A DNA stretch of 64,000 nucleotides, from positions 1 to 64,000 of the forward strand of contig CANHQP010000004.1 of the NCBI GenBank assembly GCA_947462925.1, written 5' to 3'. The notes beneath the pieces are model-generated. The model saw nothing but the letters and a program-made list of their open reading frames with translations, did not search any database and was not told the origin of the DNA. This DNA is from Flavobacteriia bacterium (GTDB lineage: Bacteria > Bacteroidota > Bacteroidia > Flavobacteriales_D > Crocinitomicaceae). Each line of letters begins with the position of its first letter. Position 1 is the stretch's first letter. Of this stretch, positions 46,520 through 56,000 are shown piece by piece. The position numbers and the translations under genes were made by a program.

Positions 46520-46834
46520 ATGTTTACCGAATTAACTGAAGACACGCTGGATCAAGTTTTGAGCAGCAACCACAAAGTAATGGTTCAATTTGGAGCTGGC
46601 TGGTGTGGAAATTGTAAAATTACCAAACCAAAATTCAAAAGATTAGCGGAAGAAAATCCAGACATGGAATTTGTGTATGTAGATGCTGAAAAATTGCCAA
46701 ATGCACGCAAATTTGCAGATGTCTCTAATTTGCCAACTTTTGCTGGTTTTGTGGACGGAAATTTGGTAAAACAAAATCAAGGAAATAAAGTAGAAATCAT
46801 TCAAGAAGTTGTTCATGCGGTTGCCAATAATTAA
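46520..46834 (+). CDS. Thioredoxin-family protein with WCGNC active site
   Basis: 104 residues. The thioredoxin fold is complete, with the active site WCGNC (Cys29, Cys32) and a cis-proline region NLPTFAGF. Pro in the common WCGPC is replaced by Asn, which should shift redox potential relative to housekeeping thioredoxin. No signal peptide. Position between peroxiredoxin and a small acidic protein suggests it is the dedicated reductant of that peroxiredoxin. Confidence 0.88.
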   Translation: MFTELTEDTLDQVLSSNHKVMVQFGAGWCGNCKITKPKFKRLAEENPDMEFVYVDAEKLPNARKFADVSNLPTFAGFVDGNLVKQNQGNKVEIIQEVVHAVANN

Positions 46835-46838
46835 ACAC

Positions 46839-47069
46839 ATGATCGAATTCATCGAACAAAACGATGAAGATTATGTAAACGAAACAATTGAAACCTTGGA
46901 ACACTTGATTGATGCACCAGGTTTAAAAGATGAAGAATTGGATGTAATTGGAGAACTTTTATCCAACTTCTCAGGAGCGGTGGAAGTGCACAAAGAAATG
47001 GCAAATGGAACGCCAAAACGCGATGCACTAAACGGTTTCATGAAAAGAGTTACTGGATCAATAGATTAA
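46839..47069 (+). CDS. Small acidic protein of the peroxide operon
   Basis: 76 residues from MIEFIEQNDEDYV; an earlier start lies inside the thioredoxin gene and is unlikely. All-helical, acidic, ending GTPKRDALNGFMKRVTGSID (core DALNGFMKRV). In other Bacteroidota I recall a protein of this size following peroxiredoxin and thioredoxin genes; I think it is DUF6952 but could not check. The gene starts four bases after the thioredoxin stop and ends 30 bases before a strong terminator, so it is the last gene of the operon. Function unknown; a helper or regulator of the Prx-Trx pair is likely. Confidence 0.8.
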   Translation: MIEFIEQNDEDYVNETIETLEHLIDAPGLKDEELDVIGELLSNFSGAVEVHKEMANGTPKRDALNGFMKRVTGSID

Positions 47070-47098
47070 TTCAAGATTTTTCATTCAAAATCTTTGAA

Positions 47099-47127
47099 GG
47101 GTTGTCATTTATTGGCAACCCTTTTTT
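47099..47127 (+). terminator. Rho-independent terminator ending the peroxide operon
   Basis: GGGTTG and CAACCC close an 11-base loop and are followed by TTTTTT. Confidence 0.85.
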
Positions 47128-47177
47128 GTTTTCCTTTGAGAATAATTAATTACTTTGTATTCAAATAACGTATTTTG

Positions 47178-48041
47178 ATGAAAAGTAGCCTTTTAATTAG
47201 TTTCATTTTTTCTTTTTTCTTTCTTGGTCTCTCCCAAGACAATCCAGCGTATGTGATTTACAATAAAGCAGGAAAGAAAGTTTCTTTCTCCAAAATGGAA
47301 AAAACAATTCTTTCTAAAAAGTACGTTTTTTTTGGTGAGCAGCACAATGATCCAATTGCACATTGGCTTCAATTCCAAATACTCGAAGCACTTTTTGAAA
47401 AACACAAATCCAATTTGATGGCAGGTTCAGAAATGTTTGAACGAGACAATCAAGCAGTAATTAATCGCTACTTGAATAATCAAATTGATGAGAAAAAATT
47501 CCAAGATTCTTGCCGAATTTGGACCAATTTTGAAACTGATTACAAACCCATGCTCGATTTTGCCAAACTAAACAACATTCCTTGGATTGCAACCAATATT
47601 CCAAGAAAATTTGCTTCACAAGTATTTAAAAAAGGCGTTTTATCGCTAGACTCATTGTCAATTGAACAAAAGAAATGGATTTGTCCACTTCCATTTCCTT
47701 TGGACACAACACTTTCACAATATGCTGCTTTAAGCGATGGAGAAATGCACATGGGGCCAAATTTTGTTCGAGCTCAAGCAATTAAAGATGCAACTATGGC
47801 GTTTTCAATCAAAGAAAATCTCAATTCAAAAAGTGTTTTTTACCATTTAAATGGTGCCTACCACAGCGATTTTCATCAGGGAATTTTATGGTATTTGCAA
47901 CAATACAATGGTGTCAAATTAGACGAAATGATTACAATCTCAACAGTTTCTCAATTGGATATTTCCGCACTGGACGATGAAAATAAAGGGAAAGCTGATT
48001 TTATTATTTGCGTTCCAGAGAATATGACCAAAACACATTAG
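47178..48041 (+). CDS. ChaN/haem-binding-uptake-type protein
   Basis: 287 residues from ATG (a TTG three bases earlier is ignored). Signal peptide about 1-20 (LLISFIFSFFFLGLSQ). The family motif FFGEQHNDPIAHWLQ (about 51-65) and the C-terminal YHLNGAYHSDFHQGIL (about 217-232) match the ChaN/DUF399 fold, where haem or metal is bound at a Glu-His pair. ChaN of Campylobacter is a haem-binding outer-membrane lipoprotein; here there is no lipobox. Probably periplasmic, role in iron or haem handling inferred only. TTACTTTG about 25 bases upstream is a one-mismatch -7 box. Confidence 0.75.
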   Translation: MKSSLLISFIFSFFFLGLSQDNPAYVIYNKAGKKVSFSKMEKTILSKKYVFFGEQHNDPIAHWLQFQILEALFEKHKSNLMAGSEMFERDNQAVINRYLNNQIDEKKFQDSCRIWTNFETDYKPMLDFAKLNNIPWIATNIPRKFASQVFKKGVLSLDSLSIEQKKWICPLPFPLDTTLSQYAALSDGEMHMGPNFVRAQAIKDATMAFSIKENLNSKSVFYHLNGAYHSDFHQGILWYLQQYNGVKLDEMITISTVSQLDISALDDENKGKADFIICVPENMTKTH

Positions 48042-48063
48042 ACTTTTTATAAAATTCTAGATT

Positions 48064-51000
48064 ATGCTGTTTTTCAGAACAATAATTTTCATTTTTTGCG
48101 CAGTAGTCGTTTCAGCGAATCAGCTTGATGCACAAGTCAATCCGAATAAAGTCCCTTTTGATTTTAAAAAAGCCAAAGTGATCACTGATTCATTGATAAA
48201 TTATGGATTTGGACGAGATGCTTTTGACCATTTGGAAGAGGTTTTTGGTCATGCAATCGAAGAAAAAAACGTGTCGGAAGTCTATCAAATTTTGAATCTT
48301 TATCCAGATGTGGTGGGACAATCCATGATGGAAGTCGACGAAAAACACACAATACTTTCCAAATTTGAATTGTTAGCGACAACAACGGAAGCGCCGATTT
48401 CAAACTTGATTCATGCTTTTTTAGCCCAACAATTAAGCGAAGGCTATCAATGGGAATTGAATAATTGGGAAAATGATTTTGTGGTTGAATGTTGGTTGAA
48501 CGGTAAGCAAGTTTATTTCACAACTGAAAACACTGAACTGAACAACGAGATAATTGCATATCACCACCAAAAATCGTTTGAAAATCCTGAAGTATTACAG
48601 CAATTTCCAATGGGATTGTTCTTTAAAGACGCTGATAATGATTATTTGTTTGCTAAAATCAACGGGACTTTGTTTGATATTTTGGGCGATCAATTAATCA
48701 ATCATATTCAGATATTTGAGACTTTTACAGACAATTACAATTTTAATGAGCTCGATTCAAATTGGTTTGACAAGACTGAATCATACTTGAAATTAAAATC
48801 CACTTCGGTTTTGAAGATGTATCAACAATTGGAAATGGTGCATTTAAAAAACAAGAATTATGAAGCCTATACTTATTGGTATTTACAACGCTTGGAGTTT
48901 GTTTACAATCAATTTTATTTTGATGAAAAGCGAAACGATAAAATGCTGAAAGGATTGGCGCGTTTGCAATTGCAAATTCAAAAACATCCTTCGTCATTGG
49001 GTGTTACTTTAAGAGAAGCAAGATTGATTCAAAATCAGTCGACTTACAATTGGAGCTCAAATCCTAAAGCCAAAGATCAGCTTTATTTATTGCATCAAGT
49101 GTTGGTAAATGCTGCAAAAACTTTTCCAACTTCAATTTACGTGAAGTCAGCCCAACTGCTCATTGCTGACATCGAATCAAAAGAAATGAACGTGCATTTC
49201 AAATCCAAAAATTTAGTCGGAAAAGCGAATTTGTTGAATGTCAATTATAAAAATATTACCGAAGGTTATTTGCACATTTACCACATTGATAAAAATCCTG
49301 AAAATCTATTCACCAATAATCCGATGAAAGGTCACAAGTTGACAATTTTTTATGAAAAAGCATTGAAATTCGATCAAAACGGTTTGTACAATATGCATTC
49401 AAAAGATTTCTTGATTCCAACTTGGAAAAAGTCTGGTGAATATTTATTAATCATCTCGTCAACGAAAGACAGTGCCAATGTCATTCTAAATTTGGATTCA
49501 ATACAAGCGAACATCAACTTTGCTTACAGCATTTTTAATGTTGCTGGGATGGAAGTGATTTCAAATAACAGAAATGGTTCGTTTCAAATTTTCGCTTTGA
49601 ATCCTTTGTCAGGAAAGCCAATCAACGGCGCCGAGATTTATCAAACGAATCGTTCGAATTCTGAAAAAACGTTGATTGGAAAAACCAATTCAGATGGAAA
49701 ATTTCAAAGGCAAGTTGTAACCGAGAGCTTGGATTGGCAAATCAAATATAAAAACGATAGCATTTCAAATTATGCCTATAATGGCAGATATAATAATCAT
49801 AATGAGAATGTGAAGTACAAAGTTTTTACCGATAGAAATATTTACCGACCTGGACAAACTGTCTACTACAAAATAATTGCCTACAATGGTAAATCTCCAG
49901 ATTTTAAAGTTGTTGACGATTTCAGTTTGGATTTAAAACTACAAGATGAAAATAGCACTGATTTAGCAGAAGCGACAGGTATTACGAATGACTTTGGGTC
50001 TTTTTCTGGGTCCTTGATATTGCCTAAATCAGGATTTATGCTTGGGTCAATTTACTTGACAATCAATGGTTTTAATCATCACTACCTTCAAGTGGAGGAG
50101 TACAAACGTCCCTCATTTGAAGTAGAGGCCGATTTTGAAAAGAAAGAATACAAAATGGGCGACAATGTAAAAGTGAAAGGAACTATTGCCGCTTTTGCAG
50201 GATATGGAATGGCAAATACAAGTTTACATGTTAAAGTAAATGTCTATGATCCCTACTTTTTTGATTACAATTATAATTCTGAAGATTTTAATTTAATTCT
50301 AGATACTGTTTTTCAAACTGATACGAAAGGGAATTTTGAGTTTAATTTTCTTGCGAAAAACGATAAAAGTTTGATTTTCGGTTCTAATTTTTCATATACA
50401 ATTGATGCTACTTCACTTTCTGGAGAAACACAACAAGCTTCGAATTCAATTTTTATTGGACAAGAAAAAACCGATATTACCGTTGATTTTCCAACGCAAG
50501 TTGTAGAAGGAGAAAAATCATTTGGAGTCATTTATTTGAGTGATAAAAGTGATGCTAAAATTCAAGTAAATTTATACCGTGAAAAAGATGATGCTTATTG
50601 GAAAGAAGAAATTTTAGATGAAAGTGAATTCAAAGATTTTGACCATAAAAAGTTTAAAACATTATTTCCAAATGCACATTATGGTATTTTGCCAGAAGAT
50701 TCTTTGAATTATTCTTTGATCAAGTCATTTCAGGTTTCGTCTTGGGATAGTTTAGAAATCAGTAATTTAGTTGGTAAATTGGCAGGTAACTTTAAAGTTG
50801 AAGCTAAATTTTTAGATATCGACAAAAACTGGACTTCTTCCATTCATTTCTTCAATTTTATTCGCTTAGATTCTCCGAAAGGTCAACACAAACAGCCACT
50901 TTGGGTTGCAACATCTAAAAAAATAGCGCAACCAGGTGATGAGGTGAATGTTCTTGTTGGTTCAAGATTTAAAAAATGTCAAGTGCTCTTTGAAATTTAC

Positions 51001-53937
51001 AGAGGAGATTCTTTGTTGAAACAGGAGTGGATAAGTTTGAAATCAAGGAAAATTATCCCATACCACATTGTCAATGCAGATCTCGGTGGATTAAGTTTTC
51101 ATGTTTTGACTTTCGTCAACGGACAGTATTACAACACTTCTGCCAGTTTAAACATTCCATTTAATTCCAAGAAATTAGATGTAAAACTTGAAACCATGCG
51201 TGAAGTCTTACAACCTGGAATAAAAGACAAGTGGAAAATGTCCGTAACTTTACCAAATGGAAATCCTGCGTTTGCTGAATTACTTGTAGGAATGACTGAT
51301 ATTTCCTTGGATCAATTTGTTTCAAGCGATTGGAATTACAGTTTTTACGAAAATAATTATACCTACAATACTTGGCAAAATCCGAATAATGGAACTGCTT
51401 ATTTTGCGGTTCATGGTTCTTGGAATTTTTATAAAGATTACTACTCGTATAAAAATAATTCGGAAGTAAGGTTGATGGAAGGTCAAACGTTAGGCGCATT
51501 AACTGGTTACGCTGAAACGGGTTCCTTGAATACTTACATGTTCACGACAGCAGTAAATGGAAATTCAATTAGTGTCGTAACTGACGCGATTGAAAACGAA
51601 ATTGGAGAAGACATTCCTACGGAAGTACCGAAAGATATAAGCATCGCAAAGCAAGATAAAACAAGGACCAATTTTTCTGAAACAGCGTTTTTCTATCCAT
51701 CGATATCTACCATAAATGACAAAGAGTTTAAACTGGAATTTACACTTCCAGATGCTTTAACAGCGTGGAAATTTCAAGCTTTTGCCCACAGTAAAGAAAT
51801 GAAAACTGGGTATTTTACCAAGAATTTTATCGCGAAAAAAGACTTGATGATTGATCCAAATGAACCAAGATTTTTTAGAGCTGGCGATGAATTTGTTTTT
51901 GTAGCAAATGTGGTTAATCTTATTGATAATGTTCAAAATGTAACTGTAACATTGGAATGGTTTAATCCGATGACAAATGAAGTTTTAAAAGATGTAATGG
52001 GAATATTGCAACCTCAAACTCTTGCCGTGGATCCAAAAGGAATGACGATTGTATCGTGGAATTTAAAGGTTCCTAGCGCTGGAATCGATTTAATAGCATA
52101 TAGGATTAAAGCAAATTCCACAACTTTTTCCGATGGTGAAGAAAAGGTAATTCCAATTCTTAGTAATAGAATGCAAGTAATTGAATCTTTGCCACTTTCA
52201 TTAGATAAAGTAGGGAATTATAATTTCGAATTGACCAAATTGACGCAATCAAATTCCCCAACATTTAAAGCGAGTAAATTAGTTTTGGAATACAATTCTA
52301 ATCCAATTTGGTCAGTGGTGATGTCAATTCCTTATTTGACTGATTATCCTTATGACTGCGCAGAACAAACTTTTAGTAAATTCTTGGCGAACGTTTTGTC
52401 TCATGAAATCATCAAACGCAATCCCCAAATTCGAACCTATTTAAAAGATCAAAATATTGATACACCTGATTTATTTCTGTCTCAATTAGAGAAAAATGAA
52501 GACTTGAAAGCAGTTATATTAGCAGAGACACCATGGGTTCTGGACGCTAAAAATGAAACTGAACAAAGGCAAAGAATAGTTCAATTGTTGGATGAAAATG
52601 TCATATTTCAACAGAATGAAATTTTGCTCAATAAGTTGATGTCTATGCAAAATCCCGATGGCGGTTGGTCTTGGTTTGAAGGAGGAAAGTCAAATCAATA
52701 CATTACCCAACATATCGCAATGGGTATAGGCAAGATCCAATCTGCAAATCTAGAAGGTGCAGAATACGTTGACATGACGAAAACAATCAATTTCCTTCAT
52801 AAATTGGTTGAGGCGAAGTTTAATTCACTAACCAAGGTTCAAAAAGCAAATTGTGTAGGTTTAGGTAGTTTAGAAGTGCAATGGTTGAATTTGCAATCTT
52901 ATTATGGTGTCGAAGAATCTGCAGTTTCTAACTATTTTACTGAATGTTTGAAAAAACAATGGACAAAATTCCCGCTTCAAATCCAAGCGATTGCCGGTAA
53001 TTATTTCTTGCTGATTAACGAGGAAAAACTTTCTTCAAATGTTTTGATGTCAATTCAAAATCGTGCAACTACCAAACCCAATTTAGGAACGTATTGGAAC
53101 GAGAATAGAAATGCCTATTCTTGGGACAAAAATTCCATTGAAACACAGGTTGCACTTATCGATTTTTTCCAGAATATGGGAATGGATGAATCTGTTGTTG
53201 GTCCAATGAAATTCTGGTTGTTGAATCAAAAACAAGGACAATCTTGGGAATCTACAAAAACGACAGCGATGGCATGTTTTGCATTGTTGGTAAATTCTGA
53301 ACCAACTTTTCTGGGTACAATTCCTACGAATATCAAAGTTGGAAACCAATTAATTTCGATCGATGATGCAAATGCACCGATAGGCTACTTTAAGGAGACT
53401 TGGAATAAAAGTCAAATAAATCCTGCTTTGGGAAAAATTACAATATCAAATACATCAGATAATCCAGCTTTTGGCTCCTTAACATTGGTTTATTCCGATG
53501 AAATGGATAAAATAGCCAAAAATGAATCAGGCTTGCAGTTAACAAAAGAGTTATATGTAATTCAATCAAATCAAGAAGTGAAAATTACACCAAGTACCAT
53601 TTTGAAAGTTGGAGATCAAATCAGAGTAAGGCTTCAGGTTGTTTGTGATCGGGATTTAGAATTTGTGCATCTTAAAGATTTGCGTGCATCTGGAACTGAA
53701 AACATAGACAGAATTTCAGGTAATAAAACCGTAGGAAATTTAACTTTCTATCAAGTGAATCAAGATGCAAGCACAGGATTTTTTATCGATTACTTGCCAA
53801 AAGGAAAGCACAATTTGAGCTATGATTTATTCGTGACTTCAGCAGGTGTTCAGTCGGTGGGATTTGCTCAGGTTGAATGTTTGTATGCTCCTTCATTCAG
53901 AGCGAATAGTATTTCAACGAAAATTACTGTAAAATAG
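48064..53937 (+). CDS. Alpha-2-macroglobulin family protein with thioester motif
   Basis: 1957 residues with a signal peptide ending near LDAQ. The N-terminal ~550 residues are a helical/beta region unique to Bacteroidota forms. An MG2 domain starts near YKVFTDRNIYRPGQTVYYKI (about 583-602). The A2M domain is marked by TAFFYPSISTINDKEFKLEF and LPDALTAWKFQAFAHSK. The thioester motif is YPYDCAEQTFSKF with Cys1432 and Gln1435, followed by alpha-toroid repeats (NPDGGWSWFEGG) and a C-terminal receptor-like domain. Bacterial A2Ms trap proteases in the periplasm. The usual partner PBP1C is not next to it; a SPOR-like gene lies convergently downstream. Confidence 0.9.
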   Translation: MLFFRTIIFIFCAVVVSANQLDAQVNPNKVPFDFKKAKVITDSLINYGFGRDAFDHLEEVFGHAIEEKNVSEVYQILNLYPDVVGQSMMEVDEKHTILSKFELLATTTEAPISNLIHAFLAQQLSEGYQWELNNWENDFVVECWLNGKQVYFTTENTELNNEIIAYHHQKSFENPEVLQQFPMGLFFKDADNDYLFAKINGTLFDILGDQLINHIQIFETFTDNYNFNELDSNWFDKTESYLKLKSTSVLKMYQQLEMVHLKNKNYEAYTYWYLQRLEFVYNQFYFDEKRNDKMLKGLARLQLQIQKHPSSLGVTLREARLIQNQSTYNWSSNPKAKDQLYLLHQVLVNAAKTFPTSIYVKSAQLLIADIESKEMNVHFKSKNLVGKANLLNVNYKNITEGYLHIYHIDKNPENLFTNNPMKGHKLTIFYEKALKFDQNGLYNMHSKDFLIPTWKKSGEYLLIISSTKDSANVILNLDSIQANINFAYSIFNVAGMEVISNNRNGSFQIFALNPLSGKPINGAEIYQTNRSNSEKTLIGKTNSDGKFQRQVVTESLDWQIKYKNDSISNYAYNGRYNNHNENVKYKVFTDRNIYRPGQTVYYKIIAYNGKSPDFKVVDDFSLDLKLQDENSTDLAEATGITNDFGSFSGSLILPKSGFMLGSIYLTINGFNHHYLQVEEYKRPSFEVEADFEKKEYKMGDNVKVKGTIAAFAGYGMANTSLHVKVNVYDPYFFDYNYNSEDFNLILDTVFQTDTKGNFEFNFLAKNDKSLIFGSNFSYTIDATSLSGETQQASNSIFIGQEKTDITVDFPTQVVEGEKSFGVIYLSDKSDAKIQVNLYREKDDAYWKEEILDESEFKDFDHKKFKTLFPNAHYGILPEDSLNYSLIKSFQVSSWDSLEISNLVGKLAGNFKVEAKFLDIDKNWTSSIHFFNFIRLDSPKGQHKQPLWVATSKKIAQPGDEVNVLVGSRFKKCQVLFEIYRGDSLLKQEWISLKSRKIIPYHIVNADLGGLSFHVLTFVNGQYYNTSASLNIPFNSKKLDVKLETMREVLQPGIKDKWKMSVTLPNGNPAFAELLVGMTDISLDQFVSSDWNYSFYENNYTYNTWQNPNNGTAYFAVHGSWNFYKDYYSYKNNSEVRLMEGQTLGALTGYAETGSLNTYMFTTAVNGNSISVVTDAIENEIGEDIPTEVPKDISIAKQDKTRTNFSETAFFYPSISTINDKEFKLEFTLPDALTAWKFQAFAHSKEMKTGYFTKNFIAKKDLMIDPNEPRFFRAGDEFVFVANVVNLIDNVQNVTVTLEWFNPMTNEVLKDVMGILQPQTLAVDPKGMTIVSWNLKVPSAGIDLIAYRIKANSTTFSDGEEKVIPILSNRMQVIESLPLSLDKVGNYNFELTKLTQSNSPTFKASKLVLEYNSNPIWSVVMSIPYLTDYPYDCAEQTFSKFLANVLSHEIIKRNPQIRTYLKDQNIDTPDLFLSQLEKNEDLKAVILAETPWVLDAKNETEQRQRIVQLLDENVIFQQNEILLNKLMSMQNPDGGWSWFEGGKSNQYITQHIAMGIGKIQSANLEGAEYVDMTKTINFLHKLVEAKFNSLTKVQKANCVGLGSLEVQWLNLQSYYGVEESAVSNYFTECLKKQWTKFPLQIQAIAGNYFLLINEEKLSSNVLMSIQNRATTKPNLGTYWNENRNAYSWDKNSIETQVALIDFFQNMGMDESVVGPMKFWLLNQKQGQSWESTKTTAMACFALLVNSEPTFLGTIPTNIKVGNQLISIDDANAPIGYFKETWNKSQINPALGKITISNTSDNPAFGSLTLVYSDEMDKIAKNESGLQLTKELYVIQSNQEVKITPSTILKVGDQIRVRLQVVCDRDLEFVHLKDLRASGTENIDRISGNKTVGNLTFYQVNQDASTGFFIDYLPKGKHNLSYDLFVTSAGVQSVGFAQVECLYAPSFRANSISTKITVK

Positions 53938-53954
53938 AACTGATTTCTATTTTA
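53930..53954. terminator. Weak bidirectional hairpin between convergent genes
   Basis: TAAAATAGAA and its exact complement TTCTATTTTA flank a five-base loop and cover both stop codons. It is entirely AT-rich except for the CTG-containing loop, so any terminator activity is uncertain. Confidence 0.35.
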
Positions 53955-54350
53955 TTGATCTATTCGAGGAAGATTTATTTTCTCTTTGATAATATTACTC
54001 GTTGGAAATTGATCATCAATGTTCGATTTGATTTTTTCTGCCTCCATTTGCGTTCTAAAGTCGCCCACTTTTAAAAAGAAATTGGGTGCTGTAAAAGTAA
54101 CGTAAGTGTCAATTTTTGGATACAAGCTGATAAATTTTGACCTTGCTTCGTTAACTGCATCTTTGCTAATATCAAAAAATAATTGAATTCTGTAGCCAGT
54201 AATTTGAGGCGATGTAGCAGGAGGAATAATAGTACCTTCTTGCTTGATTAAATTGTCAATTCTAGGGTCCTTTTTTATTTCCACATTTACTGCTTGTCCA
54301 AAACTATTTTGAGTACAAAAAATGAACGCTAAAACAAATATATTTTTCAT
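53952..54350 (-). CDS. SPOR-domain-like periplasmic protein
   Basis: 132 residues from the Met that gives a clean signal peptide (MKNIFVLAFIFCTQNSFGQ). The mature part has GYRIQLFFDISKDAVNEARSKF (ends GYRIQLFF and EARSKF), then VTFTAPNFFLKVGDFRTQMEA, the pattern of a SPOR repeat (R-I-Q-L-F ... N-F-x-L-K-V-G-D-F). SPOR domains bind denuded peptidoglycan at division sites. Here the domain is nearly the whole protein with no membrane anchor. A 15-residue longer start is less likely. Transcribed toward the macroglobulin gene. Confidence 0.8.
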   Translation of the reverse strand: MKNIFVLAFIFCTQNSFGQAVNVEIKKDPRIDNLIKQEGTIIPPATSPQITGYRIQLFFDISKDAVNEARSKFISLYPKIDTYVTFTAPNFFLKVGDFRTQMEAEKIKSNIDDQFPTSNIIKEKINLPRIDQ

Positions 54351-54566
54351 AGATATTTTTATTGGGACAAATGTACATTTTTTTGATTTAAACAAGACTT
54401 CAAGGTGAAAATTTAGAATTCAATTAAACAACCTAAACTCTCTAAAATGCAAGATTTGAAGATGGTTAAATAAAAAATTGAGTAAGCCCTTATTTAGAAT
54501 GAATTTAAATTAAAAAAATCACCTTTATTTTTGTCATAAAACTGTCATTAAATATAGCTATTATTC

Positions 54567-54574
54567 TAAATTTG
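54567..54574 (+). promoter_or_regulatory. Candidate -7 box TAAATTTG of the act operon
   Basis: Exact TAnnTTTG, 47 bases before the actA ATG, in the 271-base gap to the SPOR-type gene. A -33 TTG is not evident. Confidence 0.5.
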
Positions 54575-54621
54575 CCATCGTTAAGAGGTGTTAATCAAGC
54601 GCCCGACAAACAATTTTTTAA

Positions 54622-55971
54622 ATGAAGATATTTATAAATCAGATGTTTAGAAGCTTTAACAAATGGTGTTTTGGAGCAATAGCTTTCTTGCTATTTGCCG
54701 GAACGTTCGACGCGCAAGCGCAAGGTGAGGGCCTTTTCAAGTCAAAATGCGCCACATGTCACCAACCACACAAAGATGGTACTGGTCCTAAATTATTCGA
54801 AGTTCGAAAAAAGTGGGCAGACGGAGGTGCTAAAGAAGGTTCAATCATCAAATGGGTGAACAATTGGCAGTCTGCTGCAGCTTCTGATCCTTATGCTGAG
54901 GGAGTTTCTAAAGTGAAGGCTACCGCGATGAATGTTTTTCCAGATTTAACGGAAGAGCAAATTGTCTCAATCTTTGATTATGTAGATGCTCAACCAGATC
55001 CTGCTACAGCTGTTCCAACAACTACTGGTGGAGGAGAAGGAATGGATCCAAATGCTGATGCAACTGAGCAGTCAGGTTCATCAATGATCTGGATTTTATT
55101 GGCAGTCGTATTCGTTACAATCATTTTAGCAGTTGGTGGTGTTCGTCGCCAGTTGAAAACTGCAATCAATGAAAGAGACGGAATCGACACTAAAGAAGAT
55201 GCAAGTTATGCTGAAGAGTTCAGAACTTGGGCTTGGAAAAACAAGACGTATGTTGGTATCATGTCGCTGATTTTGGTAATCCTTTTATTGGTTACTGGAA
55301 TTCAAGGTTTGGGTACCATTGGTGTTGTTGAAGCATATCAACCATCTCAACCAATTAATTTCCCACACACAGTTCACGCTGGTGTAAATGGTATTGATTG
55401 TAAGTATTGTCATAATTCTGTTACTAAATCAAAATCTGCGGGTCTTCCAACAGTAAATGTTTGTATGAATTGTCACAAACAAATTAATGGTAGAGATGCC
55501 GCTCAACAAGAAAAAATCAAAGCTGTTTATGCTGCTGCTGGTTGGGATGGAAATGAGTATACTGGAAAAACAAATCCTATTGTTTGGAACAAGGTTCACG
55601 TTTTACCTGATCACGTTTATTTTAATCACTCTCAACACGTAGTTGTTGGAGGTGTTGATTGTAAACAGTGTCACGGTGATATGACAAAACAAGCTGAAAC
55701 AGCGAGAGTTGTTCCTGTTGACGAGTTGAATAAAATCGAAGGAAATATTGCATTGACTAAACCAACATTAACAATGGGTTGGTGTATCGAATGTCACCAA
55801 GAAAAAGGTATTGCAGAAGGTCCTTTGGATGGTAAGAAAGATGGTTACTATGATGAAATTCACAGAAGATTATTAAATAATGATAAAACATTATACAATA
55901 ATTACTTGGAGGACGGTAAAGTAACTGTTAAAGAACTTGGTGGTTGGGAATGTGCTAAATGCCACTATTAA
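54622..55971 (+). CDS. actA: Alternative Complex III cytochrome c subunit ActA, six haem sites
   Basis: 449 residues. An N-terminal helix (about 15-34) is followed by a monohaem cytochrome domain (CATCHQ, Cys43-His47), a low-complexity linker, helices at ~153-173 and ~209-228, and a multihaem domain with CKYCH, CMNCH, CKQCH, CIECH and CAKCH. That is six CxxCH sites in all, five of them in the ActA-like part. ActA accepts electrons from the iron-sulfur subunit and passes them to cytochrome c or the oxidase. Here a separate monohaem domain is fused in front, a form I believe is common in Flavobacteria. First gene of the respiratory operon. Confidence 0.92.
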   Translation: MKIFINQMFRSFNKWCFGAIAFLLFAGTFDAQAQGEGLFKSKCATCHQPHKDGTGPKLFEVRKKWADGGAKEGSIIKWVNNWQSAAASDPYAEGVSKVKATAMNVFPDLTEEQIVSIFDYVDAQPDPATAVPTTTGGGEGMDPNADATEQSGSSMIWILLAVVFVTIILAVGGVRRQLKTAINERDGIDTKEDASYAEEFRTWAWKNKTYVGIMSLILVILLLVTGIQGLGTIGVVEAYQPSQPINFPHTVHAGVNGIDCKYCHNSVTKSKSAGLPTVNVCMNCHKQINGRDAAQQEKIKAVYAAAGWDGNEYTGKTNPIVWNKVHVLPDHVYFNHSQHVVVGGVDCKQCHGDMTKQAETARVVPVDELNKIEGNIALTKPTLTMGWCIECHQEKGIAEGPLDGKKDGYYDEIHRRLLNNDKTLYNNYLEDGKVTVKELGGWECAKCHY

Positions 55972-56000
55972 TTTACAAATAGAAGTAGTCGAATAATCAT

